NCBI GenBank assembly: GCA_008360955.1
Contig: LUCM01002475.1
Coordinates: 116,346-180,345 of the forward strand
Source of the DNA: Fasciolopsis buskii
Lineage: Eukaryota; Platyhelminthes; Trematoda; Plagiorchiida; Fasciolidae
Reading direction: 5' to 3'
Length of the DNA stretch: 64,000 nucleotides
Shown: piece after piece, positions 1 through 11,255 of the stretch
How positions within the stretch are numbered: the first letter of the stretch is position 1
Layout: every line of letters begins with the position of its first letter
The notes under the pieces: generated by a model
Seen by the model: the letters and a program-made list of their open reading frames with translations, nothing else
Told to the model about the DNA's origin: nothing
The model's database searches: none
Translations under genes and position numbers: made by a program

Positions 1-260
1 CCAGTTTCAGGCTGTAGTTTGAGAATTTTTTTGATACGCCTTACCTTAAAAATATTGAGGGCCCCACGGACTATTCACAACCCGAAGAATCGGGTTGTTA
101 TACTTCACCCTACTAAGATTAAGTGAAACATGCTAGCTTATTTTTTTTGTGCTATTGATGGCGAGAATTCTCAATTTCTTCCGCCAGTCACATGACTAAC
201 CGTCATATATATATATATATATATATAATGCTACTTCCTGCTTATATATATATACATACG

Positions 261-789
261 TATATTCTGAGGCATTCTGCCCTCGTTCCTATGGTTGGCT
301 CAGCCCAACTGACAAAGAATTATCAACGAATCACAGTTGTGATTCTTCTGTGGACTCTTCGACGAAGAGCTTCCATGCACACTCCTGTTGCTACAGATTC
401 GATTCTGGTGAGAAATATCAATCAATTCCGAGTGTACAAGTATGTGGATGTTTGGACAAGAGAGCACCGGGTACGCATACCTGACGAGCGACAATAACCG
501 CGAAACCGGTCGTGTGCTCCCGGGCAAATTTTGTTTACGCATCCAGATACTACTTCCTGCTTCTATATATATATATATTATATATATGCAGGAAGTAGTA
601 TCTGGATGCGTAAACAAAATTTGCCCGGGAGCACACGACCGGTTTGGCGGTTATTGTCGCTCGTCCGGTATGCGTACCCGGTGCTCTCTCGTCCAAACAT
701 CCACATACTTGTACACTCGGAATTGCGAATTGATATTTCTCACCAGAATCGAATCTGTAGCAACAGGAGTGTACATGGAAGCTCTTCGT
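261..789. repeat. AT-bounded foldback repeat, copy A (200-bp hairpin)
   Basis: Two arms, 362-560 and 588-789, are close reverse complements separated by a 27-base AT-rich loop, so the pair would form a hairpin of about 200 bp. The arms share the features CCCGGGCAAATTTTG, ACGCATCCAGATACTACTTC and CTCCTGTTGCTACAG. The part left of the arms (261-361) matches 19,676-19,760 in copy B and contains the near-palindrome AATCACAGTTGTGATT. An (AT)n run at about 205-227 lies to the left. No credible protein is encoded; the short frames seen here are the repeat read in several phases. It may be a MITE-like or foldback transposon, or a repeat amplified together with its AT microsatellites. Confidence 0.8.
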
Positions 790-1681
790 TTTTCTAAAAA
801 TTAGTTGGTTCTAAGAGAATCATGTTGGCAATTGATTGGTCATTGGTATGCTTGCTTTTGTTTTTTGAAAGCCTCGACTACACTGAATTCATTGTTTTCA
901 CAAGGGTGATGTTTGTGACTCAGTTCCAAAATGCAAATCGAGCTAAACATTGGAGAGAAGGAACGTTCCGAGTTTGTGTACCATTCACCAGCTTCCTTAT
1001 GTTATTGGGACCGTGGTTCAAGTTATAATTCGTATCGGCAAATTTACATGGTTGCGATAGAAGGCATGAATTTTCAAGTCTAGTTAGTGGTTTCAGTTCG
1101 TCTTTTTATCCACTTTCTGATTTCGTTTCATTCTCTCCCCTCTTTTGTTTATCCCAGCCTGAGGTCGAATGAAATCACAAAACCTGCGCCAGTCTTTAAA
1201 GACTGTTACCAGTCGTTGTAGACCCCAGATAATTTATTGCACTCAACCGTTACATACTGTCCTCTCAATGTATTATTTTCTCCCAACAAGCAACGGGCAT
1301 ATATCGGCTGTGACCACGACTGACGCCCGATGGACTTCCATCTGGATAGATGTACATGACCTGATCAACTGCTAATTAGGACGTTTCTGTACTTTTTTGC
1401 TTGCAGATCAGTGAAAGTCGTATACTCTGTCCCTCACATCTTTCCATAACACCCTGAGCTTTTGTCTATACCTCCGATTATCATAACATGCACCTGTTCA
1501 CTTTTCGCCCCCACCTATCTATCTGACTGAGTTGTTTATTGCAACTCATTACGAATTTACTTGCTAGCTTGTATCCATTTATGCGCCTGATATTTTCACT
1601 CACTTGTTTCGTCCATCCTTTTGCCTACCCTCGTTTTTTGTTCTAGTAATTAGTATGAAAAGCACTCCGAAATATACTCCC
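790..1681. other. unassigned stretch
   Basis: No open frame longer than about 70 codons, no recognised repeat and no convincing splice-site pairs were seen. Confidence 0.5.
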
Positions 1682-1715
1682 CTATGTATATATATCTATA
1701 TATCCATATATATAC

Positions 1716-1750
<35 letters not shown>

Positions 1751-1755
1751 TATAT
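1682..1755. repeat. (AT)n microsatellite with interruptions
   Basis: An imperfect run of alternating A and T broken by ATCTAT, CCAT and GTAT interruptions. Short frames across it translate to IYIYI runs and are not genes. Confidence 0.9.
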
Positions 1756-4700
1756 ACTTCAGTTGATGAAAATCATTCCGAATTTTTTTGATCTTTTCCG
1801 AAGTGAGGCGGGACCACTCGAAGTTTTTAACACCTATCTGAATGCTGCTTCCCTTTGAAATTAGCACACAAAAGAATAAACCTCGTTATATCTGTAGTTC
1901 CTATAGACAAAACGCTCGAAATTGTTCGGTTTCTTTGCTCATTACGGCCAAGACAATTACGTTTTAGACGTATTTTTAATCCTTCTATCTATGGAGATAA
2001 GAAAGCTGTAACATTGTATTAAACCCTCGCGGAAATGGGGCCACTTAGACTCCGATTTAGAGTAACGCATGCCGCGAACCGTCTACGCAGAATTAGCGAA
2101 TCGTCGGTATGATACATCGAGCACATGGCTCTATTCTCCCTTTATCAGTCAGATAAAGAGCACTTCCCGGCATAGGTCTTGTCCAAATTCATCAATAAAT
2201 GGCACCTAAGATAGCCCCATGTTCGTGGAGGAGATTTCATCCTTGTTCGATACCGTTATCACTTTGGGCTGTAGCGCGATCACAGCAGTCTGCAGTACAA
2301 CGCTCGGGCAAGCTAATAGGCACGTAAGCGCCTCGATACGTTACCAAGATGAACAAACGTTATGCCCGGTTAAATACAGCCAAGCAAGCGATGAGGCAAT
2401 TGGCACAACAAAATACTTGGGTTTATTAGACTAGAGGACGTCAGCCGAACCATAGACAAAGATGCTGTAAATGTGTATGCCATGGTGACCTAAACCGACC
2501 GTCCAACTAATAAGGGGAAGACTTATGCGGCCGGTGGTTCAAACAATGATAAATCGCAAAAGACCAGCCTATCTGACTCATTCATAGGAAGTTAACAAAT
2601 GTGCACTTCACAATAGGTTTTTAGTAACATTTCGTTTCCTTTGAGCATTTCTTCCACTTACCTCCGCAAAATATCCACTCCTTATTAGACCCGAACTCTC
2701 GAATGGAGTGGACTCACCCCGATATTTATTGTGGATGATTACGGCACTTGTTAGCTGCTCGGTGTGAATGCGAATCGACAGAATAGTGTAATTGAGAGTG
2801 AATCACTCGGCTGATTGATTCGTCCCTCACTCTTCCATTCATTCATTATGAAAATCGTCCGTTTATGCATTGTCATTTTAATAGTGGAGTAGTTTCTGAT
2901 ATAACCAGTGTCTGTTACAACATGATTAAGTAAACACGTTTTAAAAAGGATATCCCCCCGTGGTATGATATTGAGCCGCCAGTCACGCACCGGGGATTCT
3001 TTTGATTAGTTAAGTCATCCCGTTATTAAACTCGGCATGGTGATTCTACTCAAATAACTCTTCACTCCCATGTTCTGATGAAAGTATGTGGACTCAGTTA
3101 TTTCGTGCATCATTACAACCTACCTACTCACGTTCTTGTGGTTCGGAGCACAATTCAGTTTTCCCCTCCAATTTTTCTATAAACATGTCTCCCCGAGATT
3201 TTCGTTAGCACTGCATCTTGAAACTATCGGCGGCTGAACACGGACGATTTGGGTAATATTTTGTTGATTGGACCTCTGATTCAATTTGATTAATTCGATG
3301 GTCTTAGTATGAATCTGGACTCCACTCATTCAAGTTTACTGGCTCTTGTGAGTAGTCGGGATATCAATTTGTGTACCAAGTTCATGTTAACAGAAAATTG
3401 CACTATGGAAAGGCAAACAAGTTGGTTGTATCGCGCATTTAAATATCGCCAAGAATGGTGTCGAAATATCGTTTAACTAAATATTCCCACCGGGAGTTTC
3501 GAAGTGGAAAGCGAGACTAATTTAAGTGCTATGAAGACCGAGCCGCACCTGATAGCGTCAGAGTGAGCAAATGGTCAGCTCCCGCTACCGTTGACCTGCA
3601 ACAGTGGGGTGTGACATTTTAGCCCTAAATCCGGTTCACTATCGAGTTTTGCATACAGTTTAGTGTATGGACGAAAAGAGTCCGGAAACGCCACCGATGC
3701 TGGTCCGGTACCAGGGCAACGGGAAAGCGACGCTTCGAATTTTGAGTGTTTTCATTCTCACCCTCGATCACTTCCAGCGGCGTTAACGGTTGCGTGCCTG
3801 TTGCAGCAGAGGCCGTAGTGAGTGCCTACACATTTGCAGGCAAGAAGCGCGCAGCTAAGAAACCTTCTGCAGAAACTTCTGAAAATGGTTATAATTCTGC
3901 TCACAAATGACTAGGGTAACATTCCGATCAGTATTCCTATACGCCGGTAGAGCATACAAAGGACCTGTCATGACTAGTTTCTCAACCAATCGCACAAAAT
4001 CACCCAACATAGCCACATAAGTACACATCACCCGAATTCGGGAAGGCCTCGGAGGACCGCAGACTCATTCCAAATCGAACCGTATGAAAAACAGAGGGCA
4101 ATGAAGTATTTTATTAAAATGGGATGGCGTTCTCACGTAATAAGAAGATGTATCATGTTCCGCGTTTGTTAAATAACCACTCGGAGACTTGATAAAGGAC
4201 AAACTAAGATACTTGGTCAATGGATCATTACCGCCGCAGCATTGGCACCAACTGAAAGAAATCCGAGGAGCTACTGGGTAAAACAGTAACCATTACGTCA
4301 ATTCAACATGAACAACGAAATTCATATTCACAGAATTCGTTTAGGTGAAATCCAATGTCGTTACAATAAGCTTACCTGCTCACACTCTGTTCGCAGCCAC
4401 GGTCCCGTAAACCAGTGTTTGGTAACTCCTTCTACGCCCATTACGGACTCTTCCTGGAATGTGGTTACTGATTTCATGCCTTCTGATCGACAATTAACCG
4501 AAGTCATAGAATCAACTAACCAACAGTAGCTGTCCCTAACAAGCGGTCGGAAACAGCCCTTTTCCTACTGGTACCGAGTCACGTACACTGCAGCGCCAAC
4601 TGCTCTCAAATTGTGGTTGTTAGCATTCTGCGCACTGTGGTACCAACATCCCGGACACCACAGCGCTTCAGTACCTGAACCTGAAAGTCAAATGGAAGCT

Positions 4701-6876
4701 GCTATTGACGTCGTATGGTGTTGAAGTTTTCCAAATGGTATAGTGTTTCAAGAATGGCCACCGAATTCTGCAATCGTTTGCAAACTGTAGGTCGAACCTG
4801 CGAACGATAGTGGACTGGCTGACCCTCATGTCATTCAATGCCGACGATATTCCGTCCAGGTAGTCTGCAACGCTGATAGTTCAGAAGAATCCATTTACCT
4901 TGTAATAAGCTGATGACCATGCGAACTGTCATTTTCGTGATAAATATAGGACTAATTCCCACGACCATAAGAAAAAGTACAGGAAAATCAGATTATGCTG
5001 AACTGAAACTTGCTGGAATGGGGTACAGCATCCGTCGTTACCTGGAAATAACTAATGGACACCACTAGTGTTGGAGATGGATTGAACAAAGAATGGGAGT
5101 AAGTTTCGCATCACTATCTCGATGCAATAGCGTTGCAGCTAAGCATTAAACGAGGGGATTTGGGTGACTTCACTAGTAATTCCTGGCGAATCCTGTGCGC
5201 CATTGCTGGGTCATCTAAGCTATCATCCCAGTATTAATGCACGGGGACCCGGATAACATCTCGCGGAAGGATAACGTACATACTACTTGTTGCATATCCC
5301 TGTGTAGAGAGGTCATCAGTCACCGTTGATCCAATGTATTTGTCCGCCCGGATTGCAACAAGAACTTCTCTTGAAATTTCGTGGCTTCCATCAGGTTATC
5401 TGCGAAAGTAACTAAAAAAAGTGTCCTTACCCCCATCATAAACGTCGGTAAATGACACGGATTCCGGTAATCCATCACCATTTAGCAAATCAATCGCTGG
5501 TACTCCGGGAATGTTTTTGACCTCGATCAACTTACACGGTGATTTTCCGTAAGCCAGTTGTTGTATACCATAGCAACCACATCGTCCACTGGAAAAACAG
5601 CCACTAGATACATCCGGAACTCTGTCTGTAACGAAGTCAGAAATACAAACCTAGTCACTGGTTATTCACAGAAATGCAATTAAGTTACATAAGTATGTAT
5701 TATGGAAAAGAAAACGGTGACACCGAAAGATTAAAAATACATTTAAATTGGGGTTGGTTCAAGTCTGTAGCAAACTTCATCTTGTAAACCGTCGATACGA
5801 AATACATGCAGGTGGCTGGAGACAAAACCTTTGACAAAAAAACTCAGAGGGTTTCATAAAATATCTCATCTGTATTGCGTCGCTTTGTAAGCCTACTAAC
5901 CAGGATGGTTCTCCTCCCACGATGGCCCCGTTGTTATGCGGTTCTTTTGATAACCCTACGTTGTTGATGATGAATGGACGTTTACACCCACGGGAACGGT
6001 GTTGTGAAATCACCCACATTATTAAAATCATCACTGGTAAGTACGTAATTCAACAAAAAGTACTCACACAAACGACGACACAGCTGTTGCACTGGACTTT
6101 TAGGTCGGCGAATGAAGAATTTTAAAAACCGTGAAAAGTCTTCCATGGCTTCGTGACGCAATAAATCCTACGGTAAATGAATTAGGGAATGAACAGGGTA
6201 AATCACGCTACAGGTAGCGCACAACAGGGAACCTTTCGTGCGAAACTTAGTAGACTAGAGGCTATAAAGTGATTTCAAGTTTTATTTACATAGGGATAAC
6301 CAAAAATATAAATAGACAGACGTATTGGCAATAAACACAATAAAAACGCACGAGATTCAGTGGTCTTTCATTGGTCTTCGTCATCAGCATGGCGGCATGA
6401 AATTTAAAAATCGCAGGGCGTCGGCGTGAACGACAGCTCGCCTACCAAGGGCTTCTGCTTGTGATCAACGCAAATGTGAGGTAGTTCAATCGGTATTCAG
6501 CCTGATTCCAATACAGCTGTCGCGTTTGGTTAGCGGTGCTTGCTTTATGGTAGACTGTGCCAGACAAATCACGATCAATTCAGGAGTGTGGGTGAAATCC
6601 GACCTCGCTGGATAGCGGGCGAGTTCAGATTAAAAAAACAGATAGAGACCGCGTTACCCCACTGACCACCAGGTACCGGTCGTCACAGTGGTGTGATTAG
6701 AGGGCAAGAATGAAGGTAGGCAAGTTGAGAAGGTGGCATGGCTAGTTGTGCTAACCTCTCAGGATGAGCCGTGCGAATTCCACAAGAAAACGACATCTGG
6801 GATTGACGAGGGTCTCCTTTTCTTATACTAGTACCCAAGGATGAACATAGGTGTGCAGCGTGGCCCTGTGACTCAC
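1756..6876. other. 5-kb stretch without recognisable genes
   Basis: The longest frames are 60-85 codons and none resembles a known protein. A short patch at 3,675-3,715 carries AGTCCGGAAA and GGTCCGGTACCAG, which resembles the TCCGGA-rich repeat at 10.5-13.0 kb and may be a further fragment of it. Nothing else was identified. Confidence 0.45.
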
Positions 6877-7272
6877 TCAAGTATTGGCCACAGATGCATG
6901 TATGATGAGCCGAGAACCGTCAGAATCTAATCGCACTTTCATGGCATCCGGCTGTGTCCGTCTTAGAAAACTGCCTTTGTGGATCACTTCCCTGACCCAT
7001 GTGAATTTGCGTTCTGTTGAGGAGTTCCAACTTCGGGATTCTCCCAAGCGGTCTAAGCAACTTCCTAGAGTGTTTGTTATATAGACCTGTATAGCTTTCA
7101 ATATTGCCCTCTGTTGCGCCGCAGTCAGTCTAAAACTAACGAAAGCAATCCGAAGGGAATCCAACAGAGAAGTGGGGGTTTCCTCGCTATGATTTGCTGC
7201 ATCGTAGTCCATCATTCTGCTCTTTGTGACAGTCAGCACGTGATCCATGGTAATGGAATTCCATACCCGTTA
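6877..7272 (-). CDS. possible internal exon, unrecognised protein
   Basis: An open frame of about 131 codons, 123 from its first Met, on the same strand as and downstream of the exon at 7,493-7,622. It contains a helix-rich stretch, LRIAFVSF followed by RLTAAQQRAILKAI, that could be a helix-turn-helix. The frame ends at a TGA directly followed by GTGAGT, a good donor-like sequence. I could not join it in frame to the 7.6-kb exon with confidence. The stretch vaguely recalls the helical segment before the DPRT motif in the transposase remnant at 45.9 kb; that is a guess. It could also be a chance frame. Confidence 0.3.
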
Positions 7273-7492
7273 ACTTCAGACAGTCCATACCCAATGGGGT
7301 CACTCAACAAACCATGTTCGCTGCAAGCGTCTGAGAATGGAATTTCACTATTTACTGGGATCGGTTTGTAGTATACTGAGGTGCATCTCCAATAATCATG
7401 TTGCCATGGCTTTCAGCATCATGGAAGTCTAAAAGATTGTTAAGGTCTAGGATGCCTTGATGAAATGTGAAAACAATAAAAAGTACACTCAC

Positions 7493-7622
7493 TTTGTTGA
7501 TCTAACTCCGGACATCTAGCGGGGTATTCCCAGAGCGTAGCCTCCCCATAAATAACACACCGTAGTGCACTCAGCCCCCTCTTTTTTGCACGATCTCTTT
7601 GCCATCGGGTGATGTCACGCAT
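7493..7622 (-). CDS. first exon homologous to the exon at 11,256-11,361
   Basis: Starting at an ATG, this 43-codon exon encodes MRDITRWQRDRAKKRGLSAL, then RCVIYG and CPELDQQ, and ends in phase 1 (single base A) at the donor GTGAGT. The plus-strand exon at 11,256 begins MSDMNKWKRYRIRKKRWST, continues CAVYG and PQLDSR, and also ends in phase 1 on an A at GTAAGA. Spacing of M, D, W, R, KKR, C and YG is the same, so the two are homologous by eye. The basic N-terminus could be a nuclear localisation or DNA-binding segment. An acceptor-like TCTTTTAG with an in-phase short exon follows about 60 bases downstream, but the rest of the gene was not resolved. Confidence 0.5.
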
Positions 7623-8094
7623 AGCGCAAAGGTCAGAGTAATAAGTTTGCTATCAATGAGAACGGATCTGTTATATGTCCACTGGTTTTAACGGACAAGA
7701 AGATTTGCAAAATTATGTGTGCTGTACCGACCCATCCACAGTACCAGTTCTCGCCCGAACCGGATACACTTTCAACAGTCACAAAGGGACTGCATCTTGA
7801 CGTGGTTCGACGGCTTATGTGCCTCCAAGGTCCAAAAAGGTGTACAGGATGGCTTATCTGAAGCCGGAGATCCAAGTATATCTGACGAAGAAATTATCTG
7901 TTCCTTCATGTTCTGAGTTGATTTGAGCTGATAACTTACCGAGAAAACTTGGTGGAAAAATAATTGATTCAATCAGGTAAGTTTCCACTCAGCCCCTCCC
8001 CGTTGCCTTGTGGTCAGATTCATGTTAAAACCAAAAGCTTTCGTTTAGAACCCTAGTCGCTCTCCGGCTTAGTGGCTGGACACCTTAGCAGCAT

Positions 8095-8286
8095 TCATCT
8101 CAAAAACCTAATCAGCTTCATGCTGCACTGGTCGTCACGCAGGTTAATTAGGACCAAGTTATCCATTATTTCTAGCAGGACGGGTAGTGAAAAGCATGAG
8201 GCTGCTCCAAGTTCGTTTGCTGGGTTAATGGTCCACTGCCTTGTGGGTAAGACTTTTGGGTCAAAAGTTCCGATTGAAGTTCCCAA
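8095..8286 (-). pseudogene. BEL/Pao integrase core C-terminal fragment
   Basis: The frame carries WTINPANELGAA, about 10 residues, then VLLEIMDNLV and DDQCSMKL. The expected family pattern is 'WxFNPPxxxHxGGxWERxIRxVRxxL...LTDExLxTLLCEVE'. The central GGxWER part has been lost to substitutions or a frame change. It lies at the end expected for the integrase on the minus strand. Confidence 0.5.
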
Positions 8287-8625
8287 AAGAATCCCTTCCG
8301 CGGTGTGGACAGTCGCGAAGTAACGATCGTCCGAATACCTCCAGGATCCTTTCTAAGTTTGACCTACCTAATTCAATTCTTCCGATGCAGAGACCACATA
8401 AGTTGCCACGAAGAATTGCAGCTCGACGGATTTACCTGATAACTGCATTAGTTGAAGGCGAATAAATAATTTTCAAGTATTACTTAAACATAGGTCTTCA
8501 ATTTAATCAGATACTTTCAGTATCCTCACCCTCACTTGAATAGGCCAACTAGCTGTCCTAGCTAGAACTATTGCAACTTTTAAGAAGGAAGAATGGTGCC
8601 TCCGAAACATTCATAAAAACCCTCT

Positions 8626-8838
8626 TTAGTGGTCAATCTTGGTAGCCCAGATACAACCTGATTCTTTCACCTCCTTCTTCGAAGGTTTAGTGATCCTTTC
8701 AAGTTGATTTGAGAAAGTCATTCGTCCGCCAACACAAATAGACCCACTGAATAAGGCCGGTTCATGTTTAGGTATTGTTTGAATCCGCGAGTGACTATCA
8801 GAACTCAGTTTGCCATTCGATTTTACTAGACAATTCAA
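8626..8838 (-). pseudogene. BEL/Pao integrase N-terminal region fragment
   Basis: Contains PALFSGSICVGGRMTFSNQL, corresponding to the conserved 'PxLDxxGLLRVGGRLxxA' block just before the integrase zinc-binding domain of BEL/Pao elements. The HHCC zinc ligands were not found in this frame, so the domain is broken. Confidence 0.65.
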
Positions 8839-9072
8839 CTCTTATCCAAACACTTTACTGTGCATGACGTGAACAACATTTTCTTCTCTCTGCCAATTGC
8901 AAAGGTCCCATGGCCAAAGTCTACGTTGGAAGTGCACCTGTTCCCACAGAAAGGTCAATTTTATAACGAATAACCCATACCACGGCCTAAGCAACTGGAA
9001 CCAATTCGAGTTTCTCGTGAGAGACGATTCCATTAAGTTGTCCTCCAGCGCTTTCAAAATCTTCCCGCACGG

Positions 9073-9264
9073 CTATTTTAGTACGATGTCTACTAATGAT
9101 TTCACTTCCAAAGCGAGCATTGACTTTTTTGGTTCATCCATGATTAGAAGAGATAACACTTCAAACCAGTGTTTGGAATCCTCTCGCGAAATGGTTTCTT
9201 TGAACAACCAATCAGCAAGGTTCATTTTATGTCTTACGTAGGGAAATTGACAAATTTTGGACAA
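9073..9264 (-). pseudogene. BEL/Pao linker between RNase H and integrase
   Basis: The 63-residue frame begins with YVRHKMNLADWLFKETIS, then HWFEVLSLLIMDEPK. In Pao elements this place reads approximately 'VPxxxNPADxxSRG...WxxGPEFLxxxExxWP', so NLADW and HWFEVLSLL are recognisable though worn. Position and strand agree with the RNase H block upstream and integrase block downstream. Confidence 0.65.
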
Positions 9265-9329
9265 GTTTTGGTCCAGAGGTGTGTTTCATAAAACTGAATT
9301 CGCTTTTCTTCTTGAAGAATAGGGTAGAC

Positions 9330-9629
9330 TCAAACTACCAATCTTGCCGCGGCTAACTCCGGTCCTGGGATGGTTACGGCCTTTAAAGAAGCGAGCCTAG
9401 ATTTGGAGAAAAGCAAATTATAGTGCTGAAGCAAACTACTGGAATGATCTTTAACATATACGACTGCCATATACCTAAATTCCGAAGCATCACATAATAG
9501 GTGCCCAAAATCTGCACAAAACGAGGGATTTCTAGGCTTCCGAACATCCTCATACTCTGTAATCATTCGTCCCGACGTCTCAGTTGTCATTGTCCAGCTG
9601 GCTGGTTTCACTATGACTTGTGGTGACAT
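9330..9629 (-). pseudogene. BEL/Pao RNase H domain fragment
   Basis: A 99-residue frame contains LLCDASEFRYMAVVYVK (first catalytic Asp of the RNase H fold in a CDASE context) and, about 30 residues later, LLFSKSRLASLKAVTIP followed by ELAAARLVV. These are the hallmark blocks of Pao/BEL RNase H. The usual Gly in 'YGAV' is Met here, and 'RLEL' has become PGPEL. The frame is open but isolated, so it is a relic of an element that once made a pol polyprotein for cDNA synthesis. Confidence 0.85.
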
Positions 9630-9880
9630 CGGTTCTGCAGAATCGTTTTATCCGGCAAGGTAGGGGTCGAAACTCACCTAAACGGGTCGAATATTGACGT
9701 GACCATTGACAATTTCCATCACCACATCCGTGTATTTTCTTGAACATTGAAGCTGAAGCGGAATTTACCTTTCACGGTATCCCATCCCTTCCCTGAATTT
9801 CTTCCTGGTTTTGATGTGAAATGGTCTGTTTTTAAAATGGAGTATCCAGTTTGGATTCAGAGAAGACTTTCAGTACTTCA

Positions 9881-10156
9881 TCACGACTCATGCAGCCGAA
9901 AATCCGTATTTGCCAGTGCAGCACTGACCCGAATCGCGAACACTTTCCCGTCTTGAAGCACTGACAAACATACCAGACAGGTGTCAGTGCAGAAATTGTC
10001 TGACACCAATCTGGAAACAGTTTTGTATCGGTGATGAAACGATTCCACTTCCCAGTCAAGTCGGACTGACTGTGATGTCGAGCCCCAACGGTTCAATTTC
10101 AGCCTCCATAAATCACAAATCCACCAGAAAAACTGCTCTCCAGTCACGCTACTCAT
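9881..10156 (-). pseudogene. BEL/Pao RT-RNase H connection fragment
   Basis: The motif DLWRLKLNRW followed by SVRLDWEVE matches the tract after the reverse transcriptase in Pao-type polyproteins, where a short 'LWRLKLxWDDP' segment precedes a W-containing helix. The downstream half of this frame does not match, so only the first 35-40 residues are taken as genuine. Same strand and order as the RNase H block at 9,330. Confidence 0.6.
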
Positions 10157-10269
10157 GAGTAACCTGACCGGGATACGTTGTCTTATTGCGTCACGAGTAT
10201 GCTACCAAGCATCTGGGACCGAGCCGCCGGGCTCGTCGGCCCTCGGTGGTGGGCTACTTCGTGTGAGAG

Positions 10270-10599
10270 TCAGCCTTTCAAGGTGGTCCGCTCGTCGAGC
10301 CAGTCGGGCGCGCCTATGGCGTTCCCGAAAAATGTACCCCCCCCCGGACGATTCCGATAACCCTTGCTCCCCCCATCATTCCCTCCCTGTTTCTTCAACC
10401 CATTCATGACCGAGAAAATCATTTTTAAATAATCCGCAAAATAATTCATTACTGATGGTACACGGTAAATAACTTCAACCAATTTGCCATCAGCCGTTCT
10501 TGCTCGCACCGTAATGGCAACTGCCGGAATCCGGACCGAATCCGCTAGGCCACTTGCCGAGTGCATGTTTCCCGTGTGAAATGCACTAAAACCCATCAT
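10270..10599 (-). CDS. unrecognised 109-codon open frame
   Basis: The frame encodes ASGLADSVRIPAVAITVRAR and PSVMNYFADYLKMIFSVMNG, then a Gly-rich tail. It lies on the strand and just upstream of the Pao pol remnant, so it could be part of that element, but it matches none of the blocks I know. Composition looks protein-like rather than simple sequence. Confidence 0.25.
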   Translation of the reverse strand: MMGFSAFHTGNMHSASGLADSVRIPAVAITVRARTADGKLVEVIYRVPSVMNYFADYLKMIFSVMNGLKKQGGNDGGSKGYRNRPGGGTFFGNAIGAPDWLDERTTLKG

Positions 10600-10790
10600 T
10601 TTGAATAATACCAGGATCCCAATGAAATACTTATGATAACGTCCTCTGCGAAACGGAAACGATAAATAATTCTGTACTTGTTGTTCACTTTGCTGGCGTC
10701 ATACAGACTCCCCAAGTGGCAGAGTGCCCGTGCTTTCTGTCCGGTGGGATTCCGGAAACAGCTGGACACAGAAAGGTGTGTTTATCATTC
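10515..10790. repeat. TCCGGA-rich patch, left
   Basis: Contains GCCGGAATCCGGACCGAATC near 10,523 and CTGTCCGGTGGGATTCCGG near 10,738. The density of the TCCGG motif links this patch to those at 11,498-11,585 and 12,865-12,990. No protein is evident. Confidence 0.4.
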
Positions 10791-11255
10791 CTGGAACTGG
10801 ACGACCAGTAAATTGATGCTCATTTTTTCTGGACTGACTCTAATGGATGCGTCACAAAACATAACCACTTTGTTTTACTGAGGTCAGATTTTCCAGGACA
10901 CGGACGTCTCTGTTCATTGTGGTTAACTGTCGAACGTTGAGTAGTGTTCACTGCGTTGCTTAACGTGCCAAAAAATGTTTGTCACCGGGGTTATTGATTG
11001 ATATTTTGGTCTTTTGTGCATTTTATTGCACAATAATAAATTATATAATCTATTATTGACTAGCCTCGATCTAGCGGTGAAAATGTTGCAGATTATATTA
11101 ATTTGAGGTCGCACATTAGGAAGCTTTCAAAAGGGATATTGGTAAAAGCCGTTTTGTGGAATATTGTGCGCATGTTACTTTTCGCTGTTAACCTTATTTG
11201 CACTTTTACGGCCGCACATTCTCTGTCACAGACCACCATTGCTATTTAGTACAGA

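Larger units (their letters stand above)
8095..10156 (-). mobile_element. decayed BEL/Pao LTR retrotransposon, pol remnant
   Basis: Reading the minus strand from 10,156 downwards, blocks of a Pao-type polyprotein appear in canonical order: RT connection (DLWRLKL), RNase H (LLCDASEF and FSKSRLASLKAVTIP), RNase H to integrase linker (RHKMNLADWL), integrase N-terminal part (CVGGRM) and integrase core end (WTINPAN). The blocks are in different frames with stops between them, and the RT connection to RNase H gap is too long, suggesting an insertion of several hundred bases. No LTRs, protease or gag were recognised. The catalytic RT block was not seen. Confidence 0.85.

Noticed and set aside
192..804. 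Several overlapping 90-120 codon frames at the left edge
   Set aside because: They arise from the foldback repeat and AT runs, recur in all copies as the same translated words, and have no gene-like structure.
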